DNA of 50,547 bases from an uncultured Oscillospiraceae bacterium (GTDB lineage: Bacteria > Bacillota > Clostridia > Oscillospirales > Acutalibacteraceae). Below, piece after piece: positions 16,014-24,871 of the stretch (position 1 is its first letter; each line of letters opens with the position of its first letter). The stretch is from NCBI GenBank assembly GCA_900547305.1, contig URGH01000010.1, forward strand, positions 1 through 50,547, written 5' to 3'. The position numbers were made by a program, and so were the translations under genes. The notes beneath the pieces were generated by a model. The model ran no database searches. It worked only from the letters and a program-made list of their open reading frames with translations, and was not told where the DNA came from.

Positions 16014-16214
16014 TTAATCGACAGGCGGTCGGCTTTGCACCGCGTAAACGAAAATAAGCGTAAGCCCAATGTATACCGTAAGCGCAAACGCCGCTAAAAT
16101 ACATACTGCCATACATATAATACGCAGCTTTTTTCTTTGCTTTAAAAAGCGAGAGGAAAGTACTATTCCCAAAACCGCAAAAACTAAAAGCACCGCCGCG
16201 ACCCAAAGCTCCAT
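16014..16214 (-). CDS. Small two-TM membrane protein
   Basis: This 66-residue protein has two hydrophobic helices (about residues 3-20 and 32-54) separated by a basic loop (RFLKQRKKLR). I recognise no family. Its ATG at 16214 follows the stop of the DUF3137-like gene by 10 bases, and it ends about 40 bases before the operon terminator, so it is the last gene of that operon. An overlapping longer frame (15943-16206) was rejected as a shadow. Confidence 0.6.
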   Translation of the reverse strand: MELWVAAVLLVFAVLGIVLSSRFLKQRKKLRIICMAVCILAAFALTVYIGLTLIFVYAVQSRPPVD

Positions 16215-16224
16215 ATTTTAACCC

Positions 16225-17142
16225 TCACTTATCCGCCCCGAAAAGAGCGGTATTTTTTTCGATTATTTCGATAATGCGACCCATGTCCCGCAATGAATCA
16301 ACAAAATATTTCCGTATTCCGTCAATATTACTGAAGTCAAAATTTTGCGGAATACCCGCAAATACATATTTTGTGCCGATGGCAAGACTTAATATACCGC
16401 AGCCGAGCGTTACACCGTACAGCTCTCCACCCGTGGCGGTTTCAATATTTTTCATCATTTCACGGAATGATTGAGTTACATATGCGGGTATATCGTATTC
16501 GTTTTCCGCACGCACGTCAAAGCGCAGCGAAAACGCGGCAGGGTCTGCAATATCGGGCCCCGGCTGCTTTTCCTCTTTTCTGTTCACCGCAAGACTGACA
16601 TTTTTCGGGGCGTCGGTTTTACAGCGAAGCACAACGCCCTCAAATACCGTGTCGGTGTGGGTCATCCAGCCGTCCTGTCCTGCTCTTTCCTCATATGTAT
16701 GCTCTAAAACCGCATTTGCCGCGGAAAAACAAATACCGCCGTATTCCCCGCAATAATAGTTTTCCGTTCTGCATCCCTCAAAGCATTCGTCAACCGGGTG
16801 TGACTCTTTAAAAAATTTCTTATCTATTCTCATTTCGGGTATATCTTTTTCTGTTCCGAAGGCTTTTTCAAGCTCCGACAGGAAAAAATCACCCATTTGC
16901 TGCAGCATAAGCGCCTTTTTCTTTTTCTGCATACCGCCCGCAAAAAACACGCCGACAGCCACTCCCGCAAAAAGCAGTATGCCGCCTACCGCGAGATTAT
17001 GCACCGCAAATATTACTATAATACCCGCCAACACCAAAAGAATTGTGAAAAGCGACCAAAGCGCCTCTATAAACTGATAATACCCGAGCTTTTCTGAAAG
17101 CTCCGCATCGTTTAGCTTTTCGGGGGACTTTTTATTTTCCAT
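16225..17142 (-). CDS. DUF3137-like membrane protein
   Basis: This protein of about 305 residues has two close membrane spans (about residues 30-70) and a large cytoplasmic or surface domain. That domain has the pattern typical of DUF3137 proteins (GFF/FSAANAVLEHTYE, then VFEGVVLRCKTD). The biochemical role of that family is unknown. I chose the ATG at 17142 (MENKKSPEK). A TTG at 17154 would add four residues and overlap the previous stop. It sits in an operon with three lipoproteins, which suggests an envelope role. Confidence 0.65.
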   Translation of the reverse strand: MENKKSPEKLNDAELSEKLGYYQFIEALWSLFTILLVLAGIIVIFAVHNLAVGGILLFAGVAVGVFFAGGMQKKKKALMLQQMGDFFLSELEKAFGTEKDIPEMRIDKKFFKESHPVDECFEGCRTENYYCGEYGGICFSAANAVLEHTYEERAGQDGWMTHTDTVFEGVVLRCKTDAPKNVSLAVNRKEEKQPGPDIADPAAFSLRFDVRAENEYDIPAYVTQSFREMMKNIETATGGELYGVTLGCGILSLAIGTKYVFAGIPQNFDFSNIDGIRKYFVDSLRDMGRIIEIIEKNTALFGADK

Positions 17143-17147
17143 TTTTC

Positions 17148-18044
17148 TTACCAACTTTCCGCCCAGTTTTCGCCCCAGTCACCCGCAGGGTCATATGGCT
17201 GCGATTTCCAGCCTGCTGCGAATTTATTGCCGCCCGAATCATAGGCAAAGCCGTCGTCCTTTACGGTGTAGCCATCGGGCAGGGCGTAGTACTGCACGCC
17301 GTCAAAATACCAGATATGCCCGTCCTGCGATACAAAGTCCTTTTTATCAATATCGGCATATTCATTCGCTTTTCCGTCCTTGTAAAACACGCCGCTGTAG
17401 CTGCCGTCGGGGCTTTGAGTATCGCTTGGCGTGAAAAACAGCTCAAAGCTGTGCCCGTTTGCACTGATACGCGGGTATGCAAAGCCGTTTAAGAATAAAT
17501 ACGATCCCTTGCCGTCTTCTTTTTCTGCCACCGTGCCGCTGCTTATACCCTGCTTTGAGCAGGCAATGTACGCCATACGCTCCGTATCTATAACAAGCGT
17601 TTCGCCCGCGGCATTCTGCCACATTCCGTCAAGCGTTTTAAGCGGAATTTGCACCACTTCCCCGTCGGTCCTGACGAAATGCGCGCCGTTCAGGTTTTCC
17701 TCTTCATTTTCGCCGTTTTGCCGTAATGTAAAGCCGCTGTCCGCGCTTATAAAATCATAGTAAAAGTCGTCAAAATCAAGCTGTCTTACATTTTCATCAT
17801 TTTCCGGGGTTATAAGACTGCCGCTGCCTATTCTGCCGTACCATGTGCGGTAGATATATGTGTTTTGGGCTGTATCAAGCTGCAGCATATTTTTGTCGCC
17901 GTCCGACCACACGCCCGTCAACTCATCCGCCGCCATATAATCCGCGCTCTCGGGGCTGTCGTCCTCATTATTTCCGCACGCCGCGAGACCGAGCAAAATG
18001 AAAAGGCACACAAATATTGAAGTCGCTTTGATAAATATTTTCAT
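17148..18044 (-). CDS. Lipoprotein with repeated beta-rich domains, unknown function
   Basis: This 298-residue protein has a lipoprotein signal (LGLAAC, Cys23). The mature part appears to hold two to three related beta-rich repeats that begin LTGVWSDGDKNMLQLD (about 42) and LDGMWQNAAGETLVID (about 138). The spacing suggests an internal duplication of a lipocalin-like or DUF-type sheet. It ends in a Trp-rich tail (WGENWAESW). It is predicted to be anchored at the outer face of the membrane. No enzymatic motif was seen. Confidence 0.75.
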   Translation of the reverse strand: MKIFIKATSIFVCLFILLGLAACGNNEDDSPESADYMAADELTGVWSDGDKNMLQLDTAQNTYIYRTWYGRIGSGSLITPENDENVRQLDFDDFYYDFISADSGFTLRQNGENEEENLNGAHFVRTDGEVVQIPLKTLDGMWQNAAGETLVIDTERMAYIACSKQGISSGTVAEKEDGKGSYLFLNGFAYPRISANGHSFELFFTPSDTQSPDGSYSGVFYKDGKANEYADIDKKDFVSQDGHIWYFDGVQYYALPDGYTVKDDGFAYDSGGNKFAAGWKSQPYDPAGDWGENWAESW

Positions 18045-18055
18045 CGGTTCTCTCC

Positions 18056-18514
18056 TTATTTTTCGGGACCGCCCAAAACAGAGGACAGCTCCTCATTAAA
18101 TATATATGCCTCCTGCTCGCTGTCCCACAGCCATGTCATAGCCACGGTATCGCCGTCGCTGAGTACAAATGTCATGGAAACGTCGCTGTTTGCGTCGCCG
18201 TTCATATCGGCAAAATCCGTGCTTTTATAAGACTCCCACGGGTCGTTTACAGCCATAGGATATTTTACATCCGCAAAAAGAACCTGTTCGGCTTTATCAT
18301 AATAAAAAGCCGCGTCATCTTTATGCACGCAAATAAGCACTTCCGTTACCTCGCCGCCGCGCGCAATGCTTCCGCTGTCGCGCACAATGCCTGTGGTGCG
18401 CCAGTCGCCGCCCGCAATTTCACCGTCGGAAACGGCGTCGTTTTCACCGCACGCCGCAAGAGTCACACAAATCAAAACGGTCAGCAGAATAAACCCATTT
18501 TTAAAGCGTTTCAT
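18056..18514 (-). CDS. Small lipoprotein with a D-x-NGD calcium-loop-like motif
   Basis: This 152-residue protein has a lipobox (TLAAC) at about residues 18-22. Near residue 105 the segment FADMNGDANSDVSMTF resembles the calcium-binding loops of FG-GAP or dockerin repeats. I recognise no family. It is separated from the next lipoprotein by 11 bases, so they are in one transcript. Confidence 0.75.
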   Translation of the reverse strand: MKRFKNGFILLTVLICVTLAACGENDAVSDGEIAGGDWRTTGIVRDSGSIARGGEVTEVLICVHKDDAAFYYDKAEQVLFADVKYPMAVNDPWESYKSTDFADMNGDANSDVSMTFVLSDGDTVAMTWLWDSEQEAYIFNEELSSVLGGPEK

Positions 18515-18532
18515 ATAATGTCCCCCAAAAAC

Positions 18533-19243
18533 TTATTTCACCCTGATATAGCAATCGTTTTCGCCGCCCCAGTATATTGTGTTTTCGTCCGCAACCCCGA
18601 ACTGATATTTTACCCCGTCATATTTATCCGAGCTTGCAATGTATATGGCGCCCTCTTCTCCGGAATGTTCAACCTCACCCTCATCGATTAATTGCGGGTC
18701 GCCATCGCCGTTCGGGCGTTCATAAAGCCGCCAGTTTCCGCTTTCGTCAATCTCTATAAGGCTGTCGGCATTCGCGTCGCCGTCCAAATACCAGTTCCCG
18801 TTCAAAGCGGAAACGCCGTTATCTGTGCCGCTGTCTGAACCGTTATCAGTGCTGCCCGCCTTTTTAAACGTTCCGAAAGAACTGACCGTCAGCGCGCCGT
18901 TTTCATCAAAGGAACAGCGGTAGCCTACGCCGTCATGTTCGTTATATGCGTAAACATACGCATAGTCCTCCATATACTGCAAATAACCGCTCGCCGCAAT
19001 ATCATCGCCGTTTTGAATTTCAAAACGTGTTTCTTCTTCGCCGGCATAAATTTCTATTAAATCATATTCTGTATTTTCTTCCGCTTTCCATGTCCCCAAA
19101 AAATCACTGTAATCGGTTGAGCCCTCCGACAGCTTCACCATATCGCTCAGAGTTTCGGGAGCCTCTGCGGCGGCGTCATCTCCGCATGCCGAAAGGATAA
19201 GACAAAGCATACCCATAAGAAAAACGGTTAATATTTTTTTCAT
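18533..19243 (-). CDS. Lipoprotein of unknown function
   Basis: This 236-residue protein begins MKKILTVFLMGMLCLILSACG, a signal peptide with lipobox LSAC. The mature part has two beta-rich halves joined by a Ser/Gly/Asp/Asn linker (near 145-160). Each half contains a GTW/GNWYL-type strand, akin to the repeats in the neighbouring lipoprotein at 17148. The ATG at 19243 is preferred because AGAGG lies seven bases upstream. It is the first gene of the lipoprotein operon. Confidence 0.75.
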   Translation of the reverse strand: MKKILTVFLMGMLCLILSACGDDAAAEAPETLSDMVKLSEGSTDYSDFLGTWKAEENTEYDLIEIYAGEEETRFEIQNGDDIAASGYLQYMEDYAYVYAYNEHDGVGYRCSFDENGALTVSSFGTFKKAGSTDNGSDSGTDNGVSALNGNWYLDGDANADSLIEIDESGNWRLYERPNGDGDPQLIDEGEVEHSGEEGAIYIASSDKYDGVKYQFGVADENTIYWGGENDCYIRVK

Positions 19244-19264
19244 ATTGCAGCCTCTTTTCAAAAT

Positions 19265-19294
19265 AAAATCCACTATTATTTTACAGTGGATTTT
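19265..19294 (-). terminator. Inverted repeat between the MalT-like gene and the lipoprotein operon
   Basis: AAAATCCACT and AGTGGATTTT form a perfect 10-bp stem with a 10-base loop, followed on the minus strand by ATTTT. It may terminate the upstream gene or act as an operator or attenuator for the lipoprotein genes. Confidence 0.5.
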
Positions 19295-19306
19295 ACTTTT
19301 TTACTA

Positions 19307-21802
19307 TTAACCTTTGGTTAACTCTGCAAGTCTTTTCCGCTTGGTTTTGGCGTCGCCCTCAATACCCAGCTTTGAGTAAAGCCGATTTATATACTGCTTT
19401 ACGCTTCCCTCGGTTAAAAACAGCTTTTCGGCGATTTCGCGGTTACTGAGTCTCCCCGCAATCAGACCTATAAGGGCGTACTCCCGTTCGGTAAGACATT
19501 CAAGTGCCGCAGGGCGGGTATTCTGCCCGCAAAGCAAGGCTGTGCGCGCCGATAAATTCTTGCCCAGTCGTATTATTTTCTCAGTAAATTCGGCATATTC
19601 GGGCGATATACAATCATTAATAATCGATTCCGTGAAACGGTAATTCTCAACAAACGGCATTACCAAATCATCGGGTACGGCGCCGCAAATTGCTTTGTTA
19701 AGCGTTTCCCTCGCATTATCCCGCATGCCCAGCATTTCATACGCAGCCGCCGTTTGTATTTGCAAATGCAGCAGAACCAATCTGTAGTGCATTGCTTCGC
19801 ATATCGGTATCTGACTCCCCGCGCGCGCAATAACCTCGGCATACGCGCCCTGCGATAAATAAACCTGATTTTCAATCATCATAATCATCGGCTTACCGGG
19901 TGCCAAAATATTTACGGTATGTAAATTATGCTCCCTGAAAATTTCCGGAATCTTTTCATTCATCCCGAGCAGAGAATTGTAATAGGCGCATACGGAATTA
20001 AAAATATTGACCCAAGCGGAATTGTGGTGCTTTAATAACGTCTCATACCGCTGCTCAAATGTGTATTTAAGAGGAATATCAACATTAAGCCGCAATCTCC
20101 ATGCCAGAAAATCGCAGCAGAGCGCCATATTTTCCTGACCGCTTACGCGGGTTTCGGCATATGCCTCCTCAAGGGCTATCTGCGCGTCCGTAAAGCGCCC
20201 CTGCCCAAACGCCGCCTCAGCCCGCATAATTTTCTCGGCGCCCTTACCGTGGCCGTCGGTAATTTTGTAATAATGCGGCATACATTCGTCCATTTCGGAA
20301 AGCCCGGCTTCAAGTCCGCCGGGTTCGCGGTGGAACATCATCAAAACCGACGGCGAACCGAATGTCCAGCCGCCGCTTTTATGAATACTTATAGCGCAAC
20401 GCGACATGCGGCTGTCCGCGCTGCGGTGCAGCCGACTCATTGCGCTTATATCGTTATACATAAGAAAGCTCATGATCAGATCGCACTCGCCGAGCAGATT
20501 ACCGCGTTCGCTTTGCGGCATTTCGGGGTGCCCGTTTATTGACGCGAGCAAAAGCTCCCGCATTTGCTGCATTTCGGGTATTTTACGCCAGTTGAACATA
20601 CTGCGCATAAGCACCAGAATTGCCGCGGGGTGCTCTTTAATTGAGGAAGCGGGACATTCGCCGACCGCCGCCAGCACCTCGTCGGGATTAAGCGATGAAA
20701 GCATTATTCCCGCGTCTTTTGTTACAACGCGCAAAAGCGCGTCGCTATTCCCGCTTTTCCTGTAAAATTTCATGGCGTGAATATATTGCCTGCGGCTTTC
20801 AAACCATTCGCCGAACCGTTCAAGATATGTCTTCTGTTTTTCCTCCTCAAGCCTTGAAAACGTTCTGTAGGCACATTCGCGCATTACATTGTGAAAACGG
20901 TAGGTTATACCGTCTGGCAGGCGTTTGACAAAAGCATTACGCTCGGTAAGCTCCGCAAGTATATCTTCAACGTCCGAAGCATGCGTTACGCAGCGTGCCG
21001 TTTCAGCCGTAAATTCATCGGCAAGACCCATGACCGCTAAAAATTCCCGTCGGTCCTCCGTCAGCGGCGTTATCATGGCGGCTGTAAACATTTCATAAAT
21101 ATCGGAGCTTTTCCCCGGCAGTCTGCCGTGTTCCGCAAATGTCTGTAAATTAAGGTATACCGCCGAAAACCAGCCCTCGGTTGAGGAAAGCAGTTCATCG
21201 GTTTCCCGCTCGGACAGATAAGCGCCGCAGCGCCCCGCGTAATCTTTAAGCTCAGGGCGCTCCAAACGCAGCTCACCCGTTCCGAGCATGTAAATCCTGC
21301 CGCCCAATTGCATTATCCGGGCGTCGGATAAAAACCTGTTGCGCCCCGCAATAATCAGTCGGACATTTGCGGGCGCGCGTTTTGCAAAGGTACAAATGAA
21401 ATTTGAAACGCGCTTATCGGTCAGCAGGTGAAAATCGTCAATGAAAATACAGCACGGCTTTTCCGATTCAAGCCTATGGCACAGCTCATCCGCAAGCATG
21501 CTGCCGCCCGCTTCATCGCACGGGCAGGGGTATTCCCGTAAAAAAGAGAAACCGGCATGAGCAAACGCTTCCTGTATGCTCTTCCAAAACACGGCAATAT
21601 TATCCGAATATACGCTTATGCGTATAACCGCCGCGGACCGGTTTTTTGCGCACTCACCGAGATAATGGTTGACCGCCGTGGTTTTTCCGTAGCCCATCGG
21701 CGCAATGACCGCGGTTAAAGTATGCTCCGAAATCCGACGTAATTTTTCTTTCAGCCGCGCTGATATGTAAACGGTATTTAAGCTTTGTTTTCGTTTCGGC
21801 AT
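19307..21802 (-). CDS. MalT-like LuxR-family transcriptional regulator
   Basis: This 831-residue protein has an N-terminal NTPase of the STAND class with Walker A APMGYGKTT (about residues 33-41) and Walker B CCIFIDDFH near 117. The middle is a long helical TPR-like sensor (about 340-740). The end is a LuxR helix-turn-helix (about 765-825, TEREYALIGLIAGRLSNREIA). MalT-type regulators use ATP-dependent oligomerisation after ligand binding. It lies directly upstream of the lipoprotein operon on the same strand and probably activates it. A GGGGAG site precedes the ATG. Confidence 0.92.
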   Translation of the reverse strand: MPKRKQSLNTVYISARLKEKLRRISEHTLTAVIAPMGYGKTTAVNHYLGECAKNRSAAVIRISVYSDNIAVFWKSIQEAFAHAGFSFLREYPCPCDEAGGSMLADELCHRLESEKPCCIFIDDFHLLTDKRVSNFICTFAKRAPANVRLIIAGRNRFLSDARIMQLGGRIYMLGTGELRLERPELKDYAGRCGAYLSERETDELLSSTEGWFSAVYLNLQTFAEHGRLPGKSSDIYEMFTAAMITPLTEDRREFLAVMGLADEFTAETARCVTHASDVEDILAELTERNAFVKRLPDGITYRFHNVMRECAYRTFSRLEEEKQKTYLERFGEWFESRRQYIHAMKFYRKSGNSDALLRVVTKDAGIMLSSLNPDEVLAAVGECPASSIKEHPAAILVLMRSMFNWRKIPEMQQMRELLLASINGHPEMPQSERGNLLGECDLIMSFLMYNDISAMSRLHRSADSRMSRCAISIHKSGGWTFGSPSVLMMFHREPGGLEAGLSEMDECMPHYYKITDGHGKGAEKIMRAEAAFGQGRFTDAQIALEEAYAETRVSGQENMALCCDFLAWRLRLNVDIPLKYTFEQRYETLLKHHNSAWVNIFNSVCAYYNSLLGMNEKIPEIFREHNLHTVNILAPGKPMIMMIENQVYLSQGAYAEVIARAGSQIPICEAMHYRLVLLHLQIQTAAAYEMLGMRDNARETLNKAICGAVPDDLVMPFVENYRFTESIINDCISPEYAEFTEKIIRLGKNLSARTALLCGQNTRPAALECLTEREYALIGLIAGRLSNREIAEKLFLTEGSVKQYINRLYSKLGIEGDAKTKRKRLAELTKG

Positions 21803-21885
21803 TGGATTTTCTCCCCTGAAAGCAATAAGTTTATTTGAAGAACCGCTGCGCCCGACGGCAAAATGCCGCAGTATGTAATTTTATT

Positions 21886-21930
21886 AAAAACGCGGGGCTG
21901 CAGCCTTGCGGAATACAGCCCGCGTTTTTT
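21886..21930. terminator. Bidirectional intrinsic terminator
   Basis: AAAAACGCGGGGCTG (21886-21900) pairs with CAGCCCGCGTTTTTT (from 21915), with a single bulge. T runs are present in both directions. Confidence 0.85.
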
Positions 21931-22655
21931 TATTTTGCCGCGTCTGAAGCGGTCTTTTCTATAACAACCGCCTGTGAGTACAGCGCCTTATACGCGGTTT
22001 CAACCGCCGCTTTCGGGTAATAGGTCACGTCCTCTTCGCGCATGGGGTCGCAGAAAATATAGCTGTCCGCGTTATAGCCTACAAGCAGCAGGCAGTGCTC
22101 GGGGCGGATCCATGTAATTTTCTTGCCCTCAAATTCCCACGAATCCCCCTCAAACGGTTCGGCCATATCAAGAGTGCCCCAAAAAATAACAGGCGTTCCA
22201 TTTGCAATATATTTCTCGCAAAGCTCTTTAACGGTAAGACCTTTCAATTGCCTTGCGGCAAGCCCTGTGCCTTCAAGTGCTTTATCCAGCGCCGCCTTTA
22301 TTACGGGAGCATAGCAGCCCTTTCCGCTTTGTGAGCGCGGGTCGCCGCCGAATGATTTTTCCGGGTCAAACGGGCGGGATGTGCAATTGAGATAATTATC
22401 TATAAAATCATCAATCGTAACGTTTACGCCCGCGCTTTCAAGCGCCATAACCGCCGAAACGCTTTCACACCCCGTAGGCCATTTATCAAGTTGGTAAATA
22501 TGCTTTGCCGAAAGCAGCATTTCCTCGGGCGCGGATTCGCTGCCTACCGAAGAGGACGGCGTTTTTGAATTATTTCCGAAACAACCGCCGAGCATAACAA
22601 GAGAGGCGACGACCGAAAAAAGCGCGATACGGCACAAAGGCTTTTTGATTTTCAT
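21930..22655 (-). CDS. C39-like (PF13529-type) cysteine peptidase lipoprotein
   Basis: This 241-residue protein has a lipoprotein signal (MLGGC, Cys25). The peptidase-like core has the cysteine in WPTGCESVS near residue 62, the histidine in EHCLLLVGY near 185 and the aspartate in FCDPM near 201. This is the Cys-His-Asp order of the bacteriocin-processing C39 fold. Related surface proteins in Firmicutes have unknown substrates. It would be anchored outside the membrane. A consensus promoter and terminator make it a single-gene unit. Confidence 0.87.
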   Translation of the reverse strand: MKIKKPLCRIALFSVVASLVMLGGCFGNNSKTPSSSVGSESAPEEMLLSAKHIYQLDKWPTGCESVSAVMALESAGVNVTIDDFIDNYLNCTSRPFDPEKSFGGDPRSQSGKGCYAPVIKAALDKALEGTGLAARQLKGLTVKELCEKYIANGTPVIFWGTLDMAEPFEGDSWEFEGKKITWIRPEHCLLLVGYNADSYIFCDPMREEDVTYYPKAAVETAYKALYSQAVVIEKTASDAAK

Positions 22656-22685
22656 TTAACAGACTCCAATCGCTTTATTGTAATA

Positions 22686-22714
22686 ATTATATCAAGCGAC
22701 AGCCTTATTTTCAA
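22686..22714 (-). promoter_or_regulatory. Promoter of the C39-like gene
   Basis: On the minus strand TTGAAA (22714-22709) and TATAAT (22691-22686) are 17 bases apart. Confidence 0.78.
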
Positions 22715-22732
22715 TACCTTTTGTAAACCGAT

Positions 22733-23983
22733 TTATTTAAGCTCGTTTTCTATCATTAGCAAGCGGTTATATTTCGCAACACGGTCGGTACGGCAGGGCG
22801 CGCCGGTTTTAATCAGCCCCGCGTTCAGCGCTACGGCAAGGTCGGCTATTGTGGTGTCCTCGGTTTCTCCCGAGCGGTGGGAAATTACCGCGGTATAGCC
22901 GTTTTCGCGCGCCAGCTCCACCACGTCAAGCGTTTCGGAAAGCGTTCCTATCTGGTTGAGCTTAACAAGTATTGAATTACCCGCGCCTTCTGCTATTCCC
23001 TTTTTAAACCGCCTGACATTTGTAACAAAGAGGTCGTCCCCTACCAGCTGCATACGTCTGCCAAGCCTGTCGGTCAGCTTTTTCCAGCCGTTCCAATCTT
23101 CCTCGGCGGCTCCGTCCTCTATCGATATTATCGGGTATTTTTCCACTAAGCTCTCGTAATACTCTATAAGCGCGTCGGCGGTCATTTTAAGATTTCTTTT
23201 CGGCAGCAGGTATTTTCCGTCGGAGTACCATTCGCTTGAAGCCACGTCAAGCGTTATTTTTATATCCTCCGTTGTATAGCCAGCCTTTTCTATCGCCTCT
23301 ATAATAAGCTCTATTGCCGATTCGTCAGAGTCAAGGTCGGGGGCAAAGCCGCCCTCGTCGCCAACGCCGGTCGCCTTTCCGCGGCTTTTTAGTATAGTAC
23401 CCAACGCATGGTATATTTCGCTGCAGCGGCGCAGACCCTCCGAAAAGCAGCAAATATTAAAGGGTATTATCATAAATTCCTGAATATCTATATTATTCGC
23501 CGCATGCGCTCCGCCGTTTAAAATGTTCATCATCGGCCGCGGCATTACCTTTGCGTTAATTCCGCCTATATATCTGTAAAGCGGCATGCCGTAATGCGCC
23601 GCCGCCGCTTTAGCCGCCGCTAAGGATACGGCTAAAATCGCGTTCGCGCCGAGTCTGCTTTTATTTTCCGTACCGTCAAGCTCGGTCATTGTTTTATCAA
23701 TAAGTCTCTGGTCATCCGCGGGCTTGCCAATGAGGGCGGGGCTTATTATTTCGTTTATTGCGGATACCGCTTTTAATACGCCCTTGCCGCCGTAGCGTGA
23801 GGAATCGCCGTCCCGCATTTCATGCGCCTCATACGCGCCGGTTGACGCACCCGACGGCGATATTGCAAAGCCGCGGCTGCCGTCCTCTAAAATTACGCTT
23901 GCGCCTACTGTCGGGTTGCTCCGTGAGTCCATAAGCTCAAAGCCCCGAACCGATAATATTCTGTTTCCTGTCAAAGTTATCAC
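22733..23983 (-). CDS. eno: Enolase (phosphopyruvate hydratase)
   Basis: This 416-residue glycolytic enzyme converts 2-phosphoglycerate to phosphoenolpyruvate. Active-site segments are present: PSGASTGAYEAHE (about 42-54), the metal ligands in IEDG and GDDLF, the catalytic lysine in VKLNQIGT and SHRSGETED. Compared with typical enolases, the N-terminal DSRGNPT is DSRSNPT and the C-terminal GAPSRSER is GAPCRTDR, so it is a somewhat divergent branch. An AAAGGTGA site precedes the ATG. Confidence 0.94.
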   Translation of the reverse strand: MITLTGNRILSVRGFELMDSRSNPTVGASVILEDGSRGFAISPSGASTGAYEAHEMRDGDSSRYGGKGVLKAVSAINEIISPALIGKPADDQRLIDKTMTELDGTENKSRLGANAILAVSLAAAKAAAAHYGMPLYRYIGGINAKVMPRPMMNILNGGAHAANNIDIQEFMIIPFNICCFSEGLRRCSEIYHALGTILKSRGKATGVGDEGGFAPDLDSDESAIELIIEAIEKAGYTTEDIKITLDVASSEWYSDGKYLLPKRNLKMTADALIEYYESLVEKYPIISIEDGAAEEDWNGWKKLTDRLGRRMQLVGDDLFVTNVRRFKKGIAEGAGNSILVKLNQIGTLSETLDVVELARENGYTAVISHRSGETEDTTIADLAVALNAGLIKTGAPCRTDRVAKYNRLLMIENELK

Positions 23984-24047
23984 CTTTTCTGTTAGTATAT
24001 GTATATATTATTTCTCTTAAATTTCCGTTTATTTATAAAATTGCCTA

Positions 24048-24076
24048 TTTAATTCCTTTAAAAGTTGTGTTATAAT
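24048..24076 (+). promoter_or_regulatory. Promoter of rlmB
   Basis: TATAAT (24071-24076) is preceded at 17 bases by the weak -35 box TTTAAT (24048-24053). Confidence 0.5.
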
Positions 24077-24109
24077 AAACTGTGAATATTTATAGATGGG
24101 ATAAAGCTA

Positions 24110-24865
24110 ATGGAAAACAGTAACATAATATGCGGCAGAAACCCCGTGCTTGAGGCTTTGCGCTCGGGCAGAGAGATAGACCGACTTTTGGTAGCCCACG
24201 GCACGGGCGGCGGCTCTGTTACGGCGATAATAGCGAAATGCCGCGCTAAAGGCATACTTATAAAGGAAATAAGCCCGCAAAAGCTGGATTATTACTGCGG
24301 CGGCGCCAATCACCAGGGCGTGGCGGTAATGTTTGCCTCGCAGGAGTACGCAACGGTGGACGATATGTTCGCGCTGTCGGAAACGCGCGGCGAAAAGCCG
24401 TTTTTAATAATTTGTGATGAAATTGAAGACCCGCACAACCTCGGCGCGATTATAAGAACCGCCGAGGCTACGGGCGTTCACGGGGTAATAATTCCCGAGC
24501 GCCGCAGTGCTTCGCTCAATGCCACGGTGGCAAAAGCCGCCTGCGGGGCGCTTGAATATGTGCCAGTGGCAAGGGTTACGAATATCGCGAATACCATTGA
24601 CGCGCTCAAACAGCGCGGCGTGTGGGTTTTCGGCGCCGATATGAACGGCGACGATTACACAAGGACAGATTTTGATACCCCCTGCGCGCTGGTTATAGGC
24701 AACGAGGGCAAGGGAATAGGCGCGCTCACCGCCAAAAAATGCGATGCGATTATAAGCCTGCCCATGCACGGAAAAATAAATTCGCTCAATGCCTCGGTTG
24801 CGGCGGGAATACTTATGTATGAGGTAGTGCGCAGCCGCAATGCCGATAAAAAGCCAAGGAAGTGA
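24110..24865 (+). CDS. rlmB: 23S rRNA (guanosine-2'-O)-methyltransferase, SpoU/TrmH family
   Basis: This 251-residue protein has an N-terminal L30e-like substrate-binding domain (GRNPVLEALRSGREI) and a C-terminal SPOUT knot. The three motifs are present: DPHNLGAIIRTAEATG near 105, VIGNEGKGIG near 198 and SLNASVAAGILMYE near 225. It methylates a guanosine in the peptidyl-transferase-proximal region of 23S rRNA. The distinction from TrmH-type tRNA enzymes rests on the L30e domain. It starts a plus-strand run that continues to tatD. Confidence 0.9.
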   Translation: MENSNIICGRNPVLEALRSGREIDRLLVAHGTGGGSVTAIIAKCRAKGILIKEISPQKLDYYCGGANHQGVAVMFASQEYATVDDMFALSETRGEKPFLIICDEIEDPHNLGAIIRTAEATGVHGVIIPERRSASLNATVAKAACGALEYVPVARVTNIANTIDALKQRGVWVFGADMNGDDYTRTDFDTPCALVIGNEGKGIGALTAKKCDAIISLPMHGKINSLNASVAAGILMYEVVRSRNADKKPRK

Positions 24866-24871
24866 TTTTAA

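Noticed and set aside
15943..16206. 87-residue minus-strand frame overlapping the two-TM gene
   Set aside because: It runs through the terminator hairpin and is out of frame with the better-placed gene at 16014-16214.
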